Shown: piece by piece, positions 17,542-25,525 of the stretch | Numbering within the stretch: position 1 is the stretch's first letter | How the letters are laid out: each line of letters starts with the position of its first letter | Source: Kribbella aluminosa | Lineage (GTDB): Bacteria; Actinomycetota; Actinomycetes; Propionibacteriales; Kribbellaceae | DNA: 64,000 bases | Assembly: GCF_017876295.1 (NCBI RefSeq) | Contig: NZ_JAGINT010000001.1 | Location: 1,798,001-1,862,000, forward strand | Reading direction: 5' to 3' | Program-made: the position numbers and the translations under genes | The notes under the pieces: generated by a model | What the model was told of the DNA's origin: nothing | The model's input: the letters and a program-made list of their open reading frames with translations, nothing else | The model's database searches: none

Positions 17542-17963
17542 GACGCCACCAGCACATCGCTCTTGCGGTGGTACGACTCGTTGGTCCACCACAGGATCGC
17601 CACGATCGCACCGAGGCCGAGGTCCGACCAGAGCCACCACGGCCCGTCGAAGTGACCGAAGACCGCCAGCGCCAGCCAGACCACGAACTGGACCACGCAG
17701 GCGACCAGCCAGACACCGGTGAAGGCCTGCAGCGCCACCGTCAGCCCGCGCGGCGGGGCGGCGTTCGCGACGCCGGACAGGATGTTCCGGAGCTCGCCAC
17801 GGGTGCGGGCCGTGAGGACCCGGTCCTGCCGGTCGCTCGCCTGCGACGGGGTGAGGGCGGCCTGCCGTACGGCGCTGTCCAGCCGGGCGATCGCGGCGCT
17901 CCGGTCGGCGTCGGTGAGCGCGACCTGGTCGGGGGTCAGCAGGGCTTCGAGCATGTTGTTCAT
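17538..17963 (-). CDS. DUF1707/SHOCT-like membrane protein
   Basis: The 141-residue protein has an N-terminal soluble segment (residues about 10-60; LTDADRSAAIARLDSAVRQ...RTRGELRNIL) of the DUF1707 type seen in many actinobacterial regulators and membrane proteins. Two membrane helices follow (about 75-100 and 105-125). It is the first gene of the ABC operon and is divergent from the TetR gene at 18104. It may regulate or assist the transporter; this is inferred from position only. Confidence 0.8.
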   Translation of the reverse strand: MNNMLEALLTPDQVALTDADRSAAIARLDSAVRQAALTPSQASDRQDRVLTARTRGELRNILSGVANAAPPRGLTVALQAFTGVWLVACVVQFVVWLALAVFGHFDGPWWLWSDLGLGAIVAILWWTNESYHRKSDVLVAS

Positions 17964-18103
17964 GAGAATCGTCCTTTCAGCGGGTTCCGATGTGAAAAAG
18001 CGTAAGGGTTGAACAGTTTCTCCTACCCGGTGCTCAGGACCCGTTTCGAGGTGGTGCTAACACCCCTTTTCGGAGCTGTCCGGCGTACGACAGGATGGGA
18101 GGT

Positions 18104-18817
18104 ATGACCGAGGACCGCGGGGAACTGCCGCCGGGGCTCGCCCTCTCCTGGGGCGTGCAGCCGGTGCAGCGGCGCGGGCCGAAGCCGGCGCTGACGATCG
18201 AGCAGATCGTGGCCACCGGCATCGAGTTCGGCGACCGGTACGGGTTCGCGGCGATCTCGCTGCAGCGGATCGCGGGCCGGCTCGGCGTCACCACGAACGC
18301 CATGTACCGGTACGTCCGTTCCAAGGAAGAGCTGATCGTGCTCGTCCACGACAGGGCGCTCGGCCCGCCGCCGGAGCTGCCGGACGGCTGGCGGCCGGCC
18401 GCGACCGCGTGGGTCGATGCCCAGGTCGTGCTGTACGCCGAACGCCCCTGGCTGCTCGACGTGCCGATCCGTGGCGCGCCCGTCACACCGAACGTGCTGC
18501 GCTGGATGGAGGTCATGCTCGCCGCGCTCGCGGAGACAGGGCTGAACCAGCACGACAACCTCGGCTGCCTGATGCTGCTCGACGGGTACGCGCGCAACTA
18601 CGCCGGTCTCGCCCGGCAGCTCGGTGCCGGCGACCACACTCCGGTGCAGGCCGAGCAGGTCGGCCGTTTCCTCGTGCCGCGGCTCCTGGAGGGCGGCTAT
18701 GCGACGGTGGCATCGCTGTATCTGAACGCGGAGTACGAGGACGGGCTCGACGACGATCTGGAGTTCGGGCTGGCCCGGATCCTGGACGGTATCGAGGCGC
18801 TGATCGCGAAGCAGTAA
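18104..18817 (+). CDS. TetR-family transcriptional regulator
   Basis: The product has 237 residues. The DNA-binding helix-turn-helix covers residues about 28-72 (LTIEQIVATGIEFGD, then VTTNAMYRYVRSKEELI), followed by a TetR_C ligand domain. It is divergent from the DUF1707-ABC exporter operon 140 bases away, the usual arrangement for a repressor of an efflux pump. The start is uncertain: ATG 18104 and ATG 18095 are in frame and neither has well-spaced Shine-Dalgarno bases. Confidence 0.9.
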   Translation: MTEDRGELPPGLALSWGVQPVQRRGPKPALTIEQIVATGIEFGDRYGFAAISLQRIAGRLGVTTNAMYRYVRSKEELIVLVHDRALGPPPELPDGWRPAATAWVDAQVVLYAERPWLLDVPIRGAPVTPNVLRWMEVMLAALAETGLNQHDNLGCLMLLDGYARNYAGLARQLGAGDHTPVQAEQVGRFLVPRLLEGGYATVASLYLNAEYEDGLDDDLEFGLARILDGIEALIAKQ

Positions 18818-18880
18818 CGCTGGGGAAACAGCGTGCGGAGTTGGATCTCAGTGGTCATCGATCACGTGAGGAGCACTCCC

Positions 18881-19891
18881 TTGGCACAGCAGAGCAGCAG
18901 GCGCACGTTTCTCCGGAGGTCCGGGCTGGCGGTCGCACCGGCAGTCGTTGCCGGCGGCGCCTGGGCCTATCCCAGCGCGGCTCAGCAGACCGGCCGCGGG
19001 ACGGCTGCCGACGAGCTGGACAAGTACCTCGACAAACTGCAGGCCGACGACTCGTTCTCCGGCACTGTCCTGGTGCTCAAGGACGGCCGCCCGGTCGTGT
19101 CCCGCTCGATGGGGTACGCCGATCAGGGTCGGCGAGTCCGCAACCGGCCCGACACGATCTTCTGTCTGGCCTCGGTGACGAAGATGTTCACCGGGATCGC
19201 GATCGGCCGGCTCGCGCAGCGGAGGTCGCTGAACCTCGACGACCCGATCGGGAAGTACCTGAGCGGGTTCAAGGCCGGGATCGGGGACAAGGTCACGATC
19301 CACCACCTGCTCACACACACCTCGGGCCTGGGCGACTACATGCAGCTCGACGGGTACTGGGCGGAATCGGCCACCTGGACGACGCCGCAGCAGACCATGG
19401 ACGGCATCCTGCGCTACGTCCGCACCGAGTCCCTCGCGTTCGCGCCGGGCACCGAGGCGAAGTACAGCAACTCCGGCTTCCACGTCCTGGGCTGCATCGT
19501 GGCGAAGGTCGCGGGCGTCTCGTACTACGACTACATCCGCACGAACGTGTTCCGCCCGGCCGGTATGACGTCGTCCGACTTCACCCTGCTCGACCAGTGG
19601 AAGACCGACCGCCGCTTCGCGCATCCGTACCCCACCGACCAGTCCGGCAAGCGGTACGACGCCCTCGCCGCCGGAGCGTTCGGCCTGATCGGCAGCTTCG
19701 TCGGGTACGGCGTGGACAGCTCGGTCCTCAACGGCGGGCTGATCACCGGCCACACCGGCGGCGCGCCGGGCGTCAGTACGAGCGCCGAGTGGTACCCCGA
19801 GCGCGGGTACACCGCCGTACACCTGGGCAACTACGACCCGGCCCCCGGTGCGAACGTCAACCAGGAACTGCGCCAGGTCCTCACGAGCTGA
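18881..19891 (+). CDS. Tat-exported serine hydrolase (class C beta-lactamase/DD-peptidase family)
   Basis: The 336-residue protein carries a twin-arginine signal (SSRRTFLRRSG, residues 5-15, then a hydrophobic stretch) and probably leaves the cell folded. The serine-beta-lactamase-like triad is complete: Ser98 and Lys101 in CLASVTKMF, Tyr195 and Asn197 in YSNSG, and the HTGG box at 291-294. Members include esterases, D-alanyl-D-alanine carboxypeptidases and class C-like beta-lactamases; which one applies is not clear. I chose TTG 18881 because GAGGAG (18868-18873) stands seven bases before it and the Tat signal then begins properly. It ends inside the convergent glycosidase gene by 11 bases. 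Confidence 0.87.
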   Translation: MAQQSSRRTFLRRSGLAVAPAVVAGGAWAYPSAAQQTGRGTAADELDKYLDKLQADDSFSGTVLVLKDGRPVVSRSMGYADQGRRVRNRPDTIFCLASVTKMFTGIAIGRLAQRRSLNLDDPIGKYLSGFKAGIGDKVTIHHLLTHTSGLGDYMQLDGYWAESATWTTPQQTMDGILRYVRTESLAFAPGTEAKYSNSGFHVLGCIVAKVAGVSYYDYIRTNVFRPAGMTSSDFTLLDQWKTDRRFAHPYPTDQSGKRYDALAAGAFGLIGSFVGYGVDSSVLNGGLITGHTGGAPGVSTSAEWYPERGYTAVHLGNYDPAPGANVNQELRQVLTS

Positions 19892-21041
19892 TCCGCACCG
19901 GTCCTTCCGCCCGGGCCGAGACCCACTGCCGGTGGAACTCGCTGCCGGGGGCAACTTCCGCGCGCCGGTCCGGTTCGGTCCGGAGGTCGACCGGCGCGGT
20001 CAGCGTGGCCACCGGGGCCGGCCGTGGTACGCCGTTCAGCCGGACGTCGGCGATCAGCTCGGCGAACGCCTGCGCGGCCGGCTTGCGCTGGTGGTCGACG
20101 GTGAACAGCCCGAGGTCGTACTCACGGTCCGGGAAGTCGAGCAGCCGCCGGTCGACGTCGTGCGACGACCACCAGGTCACGCCGTACAACGCCGGATTCG
20201 TCAGCACGCTGGAGACCGTACGGCGGGTGAACTCGGCCTGCAGGTCGACCGGGATGTCCGGACCCGGTACGCCGACCTCCTGCAACCAGACGGGCCGATC
20301 CGGCGCGAGCGACCGGGCGAGCTCGATCAGGTAGTCGGCGTGCGTGAGCGTCGCCGGCCCGAGCGGACCGTCCACTCGTGAGACCCCGTTGAAAACCCAC
20401 GAGTGCACGGTCGTCAGGTCGCCCAGGTCGACGGCGTCGACCGGGCGGAACGGGTGGTCGCCCTGGTACCAGGCGTCGTCGAAGACCGAGTGCAGCGCGA
20501 GGACGTCGGGCGCGGCCTTCTTCAGCGTGGCCAGCAGGTCCCGCGCCCACACCGTCGAGGTCTCCGCGGTGGTGGAGCTGTCCGGCCAGAGGTTGTTGAC
20601 CTCGTTCCCGAGGGTGATCGCGAAGACGTTCGGCTTGGTCGCGACCGCGCGCGCCACGGTGTCGACGTACGCCGTGAGCCCCTCGCGGACCGTCGGGTCC
20701 TCGAACAGGCTGCTCCGGTGCCAGGTCAGCACCCATGACGGCAGGAAGTCGAAGCTGGACAGGTGTCCCTGGATCAGGTCGACCGCGACCGTCAGGCCGT
20801 GCTCGGCGGCGGCGTCGATCGTGTCGAGCAGGTCGGCGATCGCGCGCTCGCGGATGATCGCCCGGTTCGGCTGGATCCACGGCCAGACCGGGAACACCCG
20901 GACGTGGTCGAGACCCATCCCGGCCAGGTCGGCGAAGTCCCGCCGGACCGCGTCGCCGTCGTAGTCGAGCCAGCTGTAGAACCACCCCGCCGACGGAACG
21001 TAGTTCGCACCGAACCGGGGCGTGCTGGTCTGCAAAGCCAT
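19881..21041 (-). CDS. GH5-like (clan A) glycoside hydrolase
   Basis: The 386-residue protein reads as a TIM-barrel glycosidase of clan GH-A. The acid/base candidate is Glu147 in TLGNEVNN and the nucleophile candidate is Glu255 in WLQEVGVPG; WPWIQPNR and VTWWSSHDVD are further barrel elements. There is no signal peptide, so it would cleave imported oligosaccharides in the cytoplasm. A LacI-type operator lies 11 bases upstream of the ATG and a LacI gene follows upstream, matching the neighbouring sugar ABC importer. Family 5 or 2 assignment and substrate are uncertain. Confidence 0.85.
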   Translation of the reverse strand: MALQTSTPRFGANYVPSAGWFYSWLDYDGDAVRRDFADLAGMGLDHVRVFPVWPWIQPNRAIIRERAIADLLDTIDAAAEHGLTVAVDLIQGHLSSFDFLPSWVLTWHRSSLFEDPTVREGLTAYVDTVARAVATKPNVFAITLGNEVNNLWPDSSTTAETSTVWARDLLATLKKAAPDVLALHSVFDDAWYQGDHPFRPVDAVDLGDLTTVHSWVFNGVSRVDGPLGPATLTHADYLIELARSLAPDRPVWLQEVGVPGPDIPVDLQAEFTRRTVSSVLTNPALYGVTWWSSHDVDRRLLDFPDREYDLGLFTVDHQRKPAAQAFAELIADVRLNGVPRPAPVATLTAPVDLRTEPDRRAEVAPGSEFHRQWVSARAEGPVRISS

Positions 21042-21051
21042 GCCGAGGATG

Positions 21052-21065
21052 CTAAATCGGTTTAG
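21052..21065. promoter_or_regulatory. LacI-type operator before the glycosidase gene
   Basis: CTAAATCGGTTTAG is a 14-base near-palindrome centred on CG, as expected of LacI-family sites. It lies 11 bases upstream of the glycosidase ATG. It shares the pattern TAAA(C/T)CGGTTTA with a second site before the ABC importer genes at 22295. The LacI regulator encoded between the two sites is the likely ligand-controlled repressor. Confidence 0.75.
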
Positions 21066-21099
21066 GCCGGTTGGGCAACTGCCACCACCCCGGGCCGGC

Positions 21100-21179
21100 T
21101 GAGAGGTTCACCGCCGAGGTGGCCCGTTCACCCCCCGCATGCGCGCGGTGAACGGGCATCCTGAGAGGTGAACCTCTCA
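21100..21179. repeat. 80-base nested palindrome between LacI gene and glycosidase gene
   Basis: TGAGAGGTTCACC (21100-21112) pairs with GGTGAACCTCTCA (21167-21179), and GCCCGTTCACC (21122-21132) pairs with GGTGAACGGGC (21147-21157). Both stems share the same centre, with a symmetrical 9/9 internal loop between them. The right arm alone (21162-21179) is also a small palindrome, so alternative folds exist. It lies after the LacI stop on the minus strand and could act as a terminator, though it lacks a U-tract. Confidence 0.7.
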
Positions 21180-21220
21180 AATGCACCCGTGCGGGCGCCG
21201 GGATGCAGGTGGGTGGTGGG

Positions 21221-22237
21221 TCAGGCCGGGGGTGCGGTCGACTCGCGGACCGTGAGGACCGGGTCGGCGGTGCGGCGGTTGATGACCATGCTCGGGTCGG
21301 CGATCGTGTCGAGCAGGACCTCCGCCGCCTGGCGGCCGAAGTCGAAGGTGTCGCGGGACAGCGCGGTCAGCGCCGGGTGCATCAGCTGGGTGAGGATCGA
21401 GTCGTCGAAGGCGACGATCGACAGCTCGCCGGGCACCGAGACGCCCATCTCCATCGCGACACCGAGGCCGGCGACCGCCATCACGTCGCTGTCGTAGACG
21501 ATCGCGGTCGGGCGGTTCGGCTGGGAGAGCAGCTTGCGGGTGATCGCGGCGCCCTCCGCGTCGCTGAAGTCCGTGGTCAGCGACGGCGCGTCGAGCAGCC
21601 CGAGCCGGGGTGCCGCGTCCCGGACCGCGCGGATCCGGCGCTGGGTGTGCTGGAAGTTCGGCGTACCGGCGACGTGCGCGATCCGCCGGTGGCCGAGCGC
21701 GGCCAGGTACTCGACGATCGCCAGCATCGCGTCCCGGTCGTCGGCCCAGACCGAGGCCAGCGCGCCCTTGCCGCCGCGGCCACCGATCACCACGGCCGGC
21801 AGCTCGAGCGCCTTGAGCTCGTCGATCCGCGGGTCCTTGACGGTCAGGTCGACCAGGATCACGCCGTCCACCCGGTGCTCCGACGCCCACCGCCGGTACA
21901 CCTCGATCTCCGCCGCGCTGTCCTCGACGATCAGCAGCTGCAGGGAGATCGACTCCGAGGACAGCCCGGACTGCACGCCGGACAGCAGATGCGCGAAGAA
22001 CGGCTCGACGCCCAGCGTCCGGGCGGGGCGCGCGATCACCATCCCGACCGAGTCCACCCGGGACGCGCCCAGCGCCCGCGCGGCACTGTGCGGCCGCCAG
22101 CTCATCTGCTCGGCGATCTTCAGGATCCGCTCCCGGGTCGCGTCGCTGACTCCGGGCCGCCCGTTCAGCGCGAACGACACCGCGCCCTTGGACACCCCGG
22201 CCCTGGTCGCGATGTCAGCGATCGTCGGTCTCACCAT
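21221..22237 (-). CDS. LacI-family transcriptional regulator
   Basis: The 338-residue protein has the LacI helix-turn-helix and hinge at residues 3-55 (TIADIATRAGVSKGAVSFAL) and a periplasmic-binding-protein-like sensor domain (VDGVILVDL, IVAFDDSILTQLMHPALTAL). ATG 22237 was chosen because GAGAGG stands seven bases upstream; a GTG at 22255 is in frame but lacks a site. It is divergent from the ABC sugar importer and upstream of the glycosidase. With the operators at 21052 and 22295 it probably represses both until a sugar is bound. Confidence 0.93.
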   Translation of the reverse strand: MVRPTIADIATRAGVSKGAVSFALNGRPGVSDATRERILKIAEQMSWRPHSAARALGASRVDSVGMVIARPARTLGVEPFFAHLLSGVQSGLSSESISLQLLIVEDSAAEIEVYRRWASEHRVDGVILVDLTVKDPRIDELKALELPAVVIGGRGGKGALASVWADDRDAMLAIVEYLAALGHRRIAHVAGTPNFQHTQRRIRAVRDAAPRLGLLDAPSLTTDFSDAEGAAITRKLLSQPNRPTAIVYDSDVMAVAGLGVAMEMGVSVPGELSIVAFDDSILTQLMHPALTALSRDTFDFGRQAAEVLLDTIADPSMVINRRTADPVLTVRESTAPPA

Positions 22238-22294
22238 CGTCGTACCTCTCTCCACCCTTGACAGCGGATTCTACGATGTGGATAGTTCGGGAGC

Positions 22295-22306
22295 TATACC
22301 GGTTTA
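22295..22306. promoter_or_regulatory. LacI-type operator before the sugar ABC importer
   Basis: TATACCGGTTTA differs by one base from the perfect palindrome TAAACCGGTTTA and matches the site at 21052. It sits in the 87-base gap between the divergent LacI and solute-binding-protein genes, 18 bases before the latter's ATG. This is a suitable position to block transcription of the importer and to autoregulate the LacI gene. Confidence 0.7.
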
Positions 22307-22324
22307 TCAAATCCAGGAGATCCC

Positions 22325-23623
22325 ATGCGTAGACGCCGTCCGGCGCTCGTGGCAAGTCTTGCCGTCGCCGCTCTCACCCTGGCCGGCTGTGGCCTCGGTT
22401 CCGGGGGCTCCGGCAGCAGCAGTGGCGGTGCGAAGCCGACCGTGGATTCGAACGCCCAGGTGACCGGTGAGGTCAGCTTCCAGACCTGGGCGCTGAAGCC
22501 CAAGTTCACGTCGTACGTCGAGGGCGTGGTCAAGGCGTTCGAGGCCAAGTACCCGGGCACCCACGTCACCTGGCTGGACCAGCCGGGCGACGGCTACGAC
22601 AAGAAGGTGCTGAGCCAGGCGTCGGCCGGCCAGCTTCCGGACGTGACGAACCTGCCGCCGGACTTCGCCCTGTCGCTGGCCAAGCAGAACATGCTGCTCG
22701 ACGTCGCCGCCGCGGACCCGAAGATCAAGGACGAGTACGTCGAGGGCGGCGTCCAGGCGTACGAGTACCAGGGGATGGACGGCACCTTCGGCTACCCGTG
22801 GTACCTGAACACCGACATCGACTACTGGAACGCGACCAAGTTCGCCGCGGCCGGCCTGGACGTGAAGAACCCGCCGAAGACCTTCGACGAGCTGCTTGCG
22901 GCCGCGAAGACCATGCACGACAAGACCGGCGGCAAGGAGTACCTGATGAGCCGCCTGCCGGGCATCGGAGACTTCACCAACGCCGGGATCAAGATCCTCT
23001 CCGACGACGGCAAGAAGTTCGTCTTCAACACCCCGGAGGCCGCAGCGCTGCTGGACAAGTACCGCGACGCCTACAAGGCCGGGTACATGCCGCGCGACAT
23101 CCTGACCAACGAGTACCTGGGCAACTCCAAGCTGTTCACCCAGGGCAAGGTCGCCTGGACGACCGGTGGCGGCAACGCGATCCAGGACTTCATGAAGGAC
23201 AACCCGTCGCTGAAGGGCAAGGTCGTCCCGTCGCCCGCGCTGGACACCCCGCCGCTGTACGTGCAGGGGCTGTCGGTGTCCGCGAAGACCAAGAACCAGG
23301 CCGCCGCGATCGCACTCGCCCGGTTCGTCACGAACGCCGAGAACCAGGCCGCGTTCGCAAAGATTGTGAACATCTTCCCGTCCACCAAGGCCTCCGCCCA
23401 GGACCCCTACTTCTCGAAGTCCGACGGTACGCCGGAGAGTGACGCCAAGGTGCTCGCGTTCCAGTCGCTGGCCAAGGCGAAGAACCTGCAGCCGCCGGTG
23501 ATCAGTGGCGCGACCAACGACTTCATCGGGCAGCAGATCTCGCTGGCCATCTCCGGCAAGATCTCGTCGCAGGCCGCCCTCGACGCCGCGGTGGCGAAGG
23601 CCGACCAGCTGCTCACCTCCTGA
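22325..23623 (+). CDS. Sugar ABC transporter solute-binding lipoprotein
   Basis: The 432-residue protein has a lipoprotein signal with lipobox LAGC (Cys22), a Gly/Ser linker, and the family 1 extracellular solute-binding fold (FQTWALKPKFTSYVEGVV, VTWLDQPGDGYDKKVLSQ). It would deliver a sugar to the permeases encoded next. Its stop overlaps the next ATG by one base. No ATPase gene is in the cluster, so a shared MsiK-type ATPase encoded elsewhere is expected, as is common in actinobacteria. Confidence 0.94.
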   Translation: MRRRRPALVASLAVAALTLAGCGLGSGGSGSSSGGAKPTVDSNAQVTGEVSFQTWALKPKFTSYVEGVVKAFEAKYPGTHVTWLDQPGDGYDKKVLSQASAGQLPDVTNLPPDFALSLAKQNMLLDVAAADPKIKDEYVEGGVQAYEYQGMDGTFGYPWYLNTDIDYWNATKFAAAGLDVKNPPKTFDELLAAAKTMHDKTGGKEYLMSRLPGIGDFTNAGIKILSDDGKKFVFNTPEAAALLDKYRDAYKAGYMPRDILTNEYLGNSKLFTQGKVAWTTGGGNAIQDFMKDNPSLKGKVVPSPALDTPPLYVQGLSVSAKTKNQAAAIALARFVTNAENQAAFAKIVNIFPSTKASAQDPYFSKSDGTPESDAKVLAFQSLAKAKNLQPPVISGATNDFIGQQISLAISGKISSQAALDAAVAKADQLLTS

Positions 23624-24501
23624 TGCGTACCAACCGATGGTTCACCCCGTGGGTGCTGGTGATTCCAGCACTCACGTGGTTGCTGGTGTTCAACCTGTGG
23701 CCGTCGATCAACACCGTGATCCTGTCGTTCACCAACGCCAGGCCGATCGGCGGCGGCCACTTCGTCGGGCTGAAGAACTTCGAGACCCTGCTGCACGACG
23801 ACCAGCTGCGCTGGGCGTTGCTGAACAGCGTCATCTACATGGTGGTCTGCCTGCCGTTCCTCACGGTCCTCCCGCTGCTGCTCGCCGTACTGGTCGAGAA
23901 GAAGCTGCCCGGTATCACCTTCTTCCGTACGGCGTTCTACACCCCGGTGGTGGCGTCCGCGGTCGTGGTGGCGCTGATCTGGCAGTGGATCCTGGACGAC
24001 CGCGGCCTGGTCAACGGGCTGGCCGAGAAGCTCGGCGTGATCTCCGGGCCGTTGCCGTTCCTGTCCGACCAGTGGCTGTTGTTGCTGAGCGCGATCAGCC
24101 TGACGATCTGGAAGGGGCTCGGGTACTACATGATCATCTACCTGGCCGCTCTCGGGAACGTCGGGCGTGAGCTGCACGAGGCGGCCGCGGTCGACGGGGC
24201 GAGCCCGCTGCGGCGGTTCCTGCACGTGACGATCCCCGGCGTCCGCGGAACGATGATCCTGATCTCGATCCTGATCTCGGTGTCCGCGCTGCGGGTGTTC
24301 TCGGAGCTGTTCATCCTGAGCGGTGGCAAGGGCGGTCCGGGCGGCCGGGACAACTCGGTGGTGATGCTGATCCAGCAGTACAGCCAGGGCTTCGAGGGCA
24401 ACCTCGGGTACGCGTCCGCGCTGTCGATCGTGCTGTTCTTCGTCACCGTCGTACCGATGCTCGTACTGGCGCGCCTCAACCGTAGAGGAGCCGAAGCGTG
24501 A
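23623..24501 (+). CDS. Sugar ABC permease, MalF type
   Basis: The 292-residue permease has six membrane helices and the ATPase-contact EAA motif LHEAAAVDGASPLRRFLHVTIP in two parts around residue 185. It is the first of two permeases of a carbohydrate importer (CUT1). The start shares one base with the preceding stop. Its own stop overlaps the GTG of a 41-residue mini-ORF, an unusual junction described separately. Confidence 0.94.
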   Translation: MRTNRWFTPWVLVIPALTWLLVFNLWPSINTVILSFTNARPIGGGHFVGLKNFETLLHDDQLRWALLNSVIYMVVCLPFLTVLPLLLAVLVEKKLPGITFFRTAFYTPVVASAVVVALIWQWILDDRGLVNGLAEKLGVISGPLPFLSDQWLLLLSAISLTIWKGLGYYMIIYLAALGNVGRELHEAAAVDGASPLRRFLHVTIPGVRGTMILISILISVSALRVFSELFILSGGKGGPGGRDNSVVMLIQQYSQGFEGNLGYASALSIVLFFVTVVPMLVLARLNRRGAEA

Positions 24502-24623
24502 CGGTATTTGCTGGCCGCGCCTCCGGCACGGCGGGGTCATGGGGCCTTGGCTCCCGGTCTTCCCCCGTCGCTCCGGTCGCTGCGCTCCCTCCGCTCCTCA
24601 GTCCAGACCGGGAGGCCCCATGA
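24498..24623 (+). CDS. Repeat-encoded mini-ORF A1 bridging two permease genes
   Basis: This 41-residue frame starts at GTG 24498, overlapping the upstream permease stop (GTGA). It ends at TGA 24621-24623, overlapping the ATG of the second permease (ATGA). It is clearly homologous to the mini-ORF at 59925: both begin MTV, have GSWG, SR, then [12 protein letters not shown] and end REAP. Two copies with the same reading frame and the same double 4-base overlaps argue that it is translated. The peptide is Ala/Pro/Ser-rich and without known domain; translation itself, which would open the hairpin over the next start, may be its role. No protein evidence is available. Confidence 0.6.
   Translation: MTVFAGRASGTAGSWGLGSRSSPVAPVAALPPLLSPDREAP
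24537..24623 (+). promoter_or_regulatory. Hairpin A1 sequestering the next gene's ribosome binding site and ATG
   Basis: TCATGGGGCC (24537-24546) pairs with GGCCCCATGA (24614-24623). After a 5-base left bulge, TCCCGGTCT (24552-24560) pairs with AGACCGGGA (24605-24613); the loop is 44 bases. The right arm contains the GGGAGG binding site and ATG of the second permease. The copy at 59961-60047 has the same 10 + bulge 5 + 9 layout, with a T-A pair replaced by C-G. That compensatory change supports a conserved RNA structure. Confidence 0.65.
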
Positions 24624-25525
24624 CCACGGTGCAGGACGCCCCGCAACGAGTGGATGCCACCGCGACGCCGGTACGGCGGAGTCGTTCGTTCGGGTTCAAC
24701 ACGGTGTCGCCGCGGGAGAAGGTCGTGCGGTACGTGCTGCTCGTATTCGTGCTGCTGATCACGATCGGGCCGTTCCTCTGGCAGTTGTCGACGTCGCTGA
24801 AGGGGTCCGGCGAGGACATCTACACCCGGATCCCGCGACTGCTCCCGGCGCAGCCGACGTTCGCCCACTACAAGGAGGTGACCGACACCATCCCGGTCCT
24901 GGACTACGCGCGGAACTCGCTCGTGGTCGCCGTACTGGTTGTCGGCGGCAACATCATCGGTGCGTCGCTGGCCGGGTTCGCGATCTCCCGGCTGCAGTTC
25001 CGGGGCCGCAAGATCGTGCTCGGGCTGTTCCTGGCGACGCTGGTGCTGCCGGGCGAGGTCACGATCATCTCGCAGTACGTGACGGTCCGGGAGTTCGGGC
25101 TGGCGAACACGCTGCTCGGCGTCGCGCTGCCCGGCATGATCGGCGCGCTCAACGTGCTGCTGATGTACAACGCGTTCCGGGCGCTGCCGCTCGAGGTCGA
25201 CCAGGCCGCGATCGTGGACGGCGCGAACGCCTGGCAGCGGTTCGTGTACATCGGCCTGCCGTCGGTGCGCGGGACGATCAGCGTGATCGCGATCTTCGCG
25301 TTCATCGGCGCCTGGGACGACTTCCTCTGGCCGCTGATCGTGCTCACCGACCCGAACAAGTACACCCTGACCGTCGGCCTGCAGTACCTGTCCGGCACGT
25401 TCAGCAACAATCCCCGGCTGATCGCGGCCGGCACGATGATCGCGTTCATTCCGATCGTGATCGTGTTCGCCACCCTCCAACGCTTCTTCTTCAAGGGCGT
25501 CGAGGAAGGCGCGGTCAAGGGCTAG
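24620..25525 (+). CDS. Sugar ABC permease, MalG type
   Basis: The 301-residue permease has a cytoplasmic N-terminal segment, six helices and the EAA motif EVDQAAIVDGANAWQRFVYI. It pairs with the MalF-type protein upstream in a CUT1 importer. ATG 24620 was chosen because GGGAGG is close upstream and it overlaps the mini-ORF stop; a longer frame from 24539 runs through the repeat and is rejected. The last 11 bases overlap the convergent phosphotransferase gene. Confidence 0.93.
   Translation: MTTVQDAPQRVDATATPVRRSRSFGFNTVSPREKVVRYVLLVFVLLITIGPFLWQLSTSLKGSGEDIYTRIPRLLPAQPTFAHYKEVTDTIPVLDYARNSLVVAVLVVGGNIIGASLAGFAISRLQFRGRKIVLGLFLATLVLPGEVTIISQYVTVREFGLANTLLGVALPGMIGALNVLLMYNAFRALPLEVDQAAIVDGANAWQRFVYIGLPSVRGTISVIAIFAFIGAWDDFLWPLIVLTDPNKYTLTVGLQYLSGTFSNNPRLIAAGTMIAFIPIVIVFATLQRFFFKGVEEGAVKG

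Noticed and set aside
24539..24619. Upstream ATG as start of the second sugar permease
   Set aside because: The added residues come from the repeat element, which is read in another frame by the conserved mini-ORF; ATG 24620 has a proper binding site.
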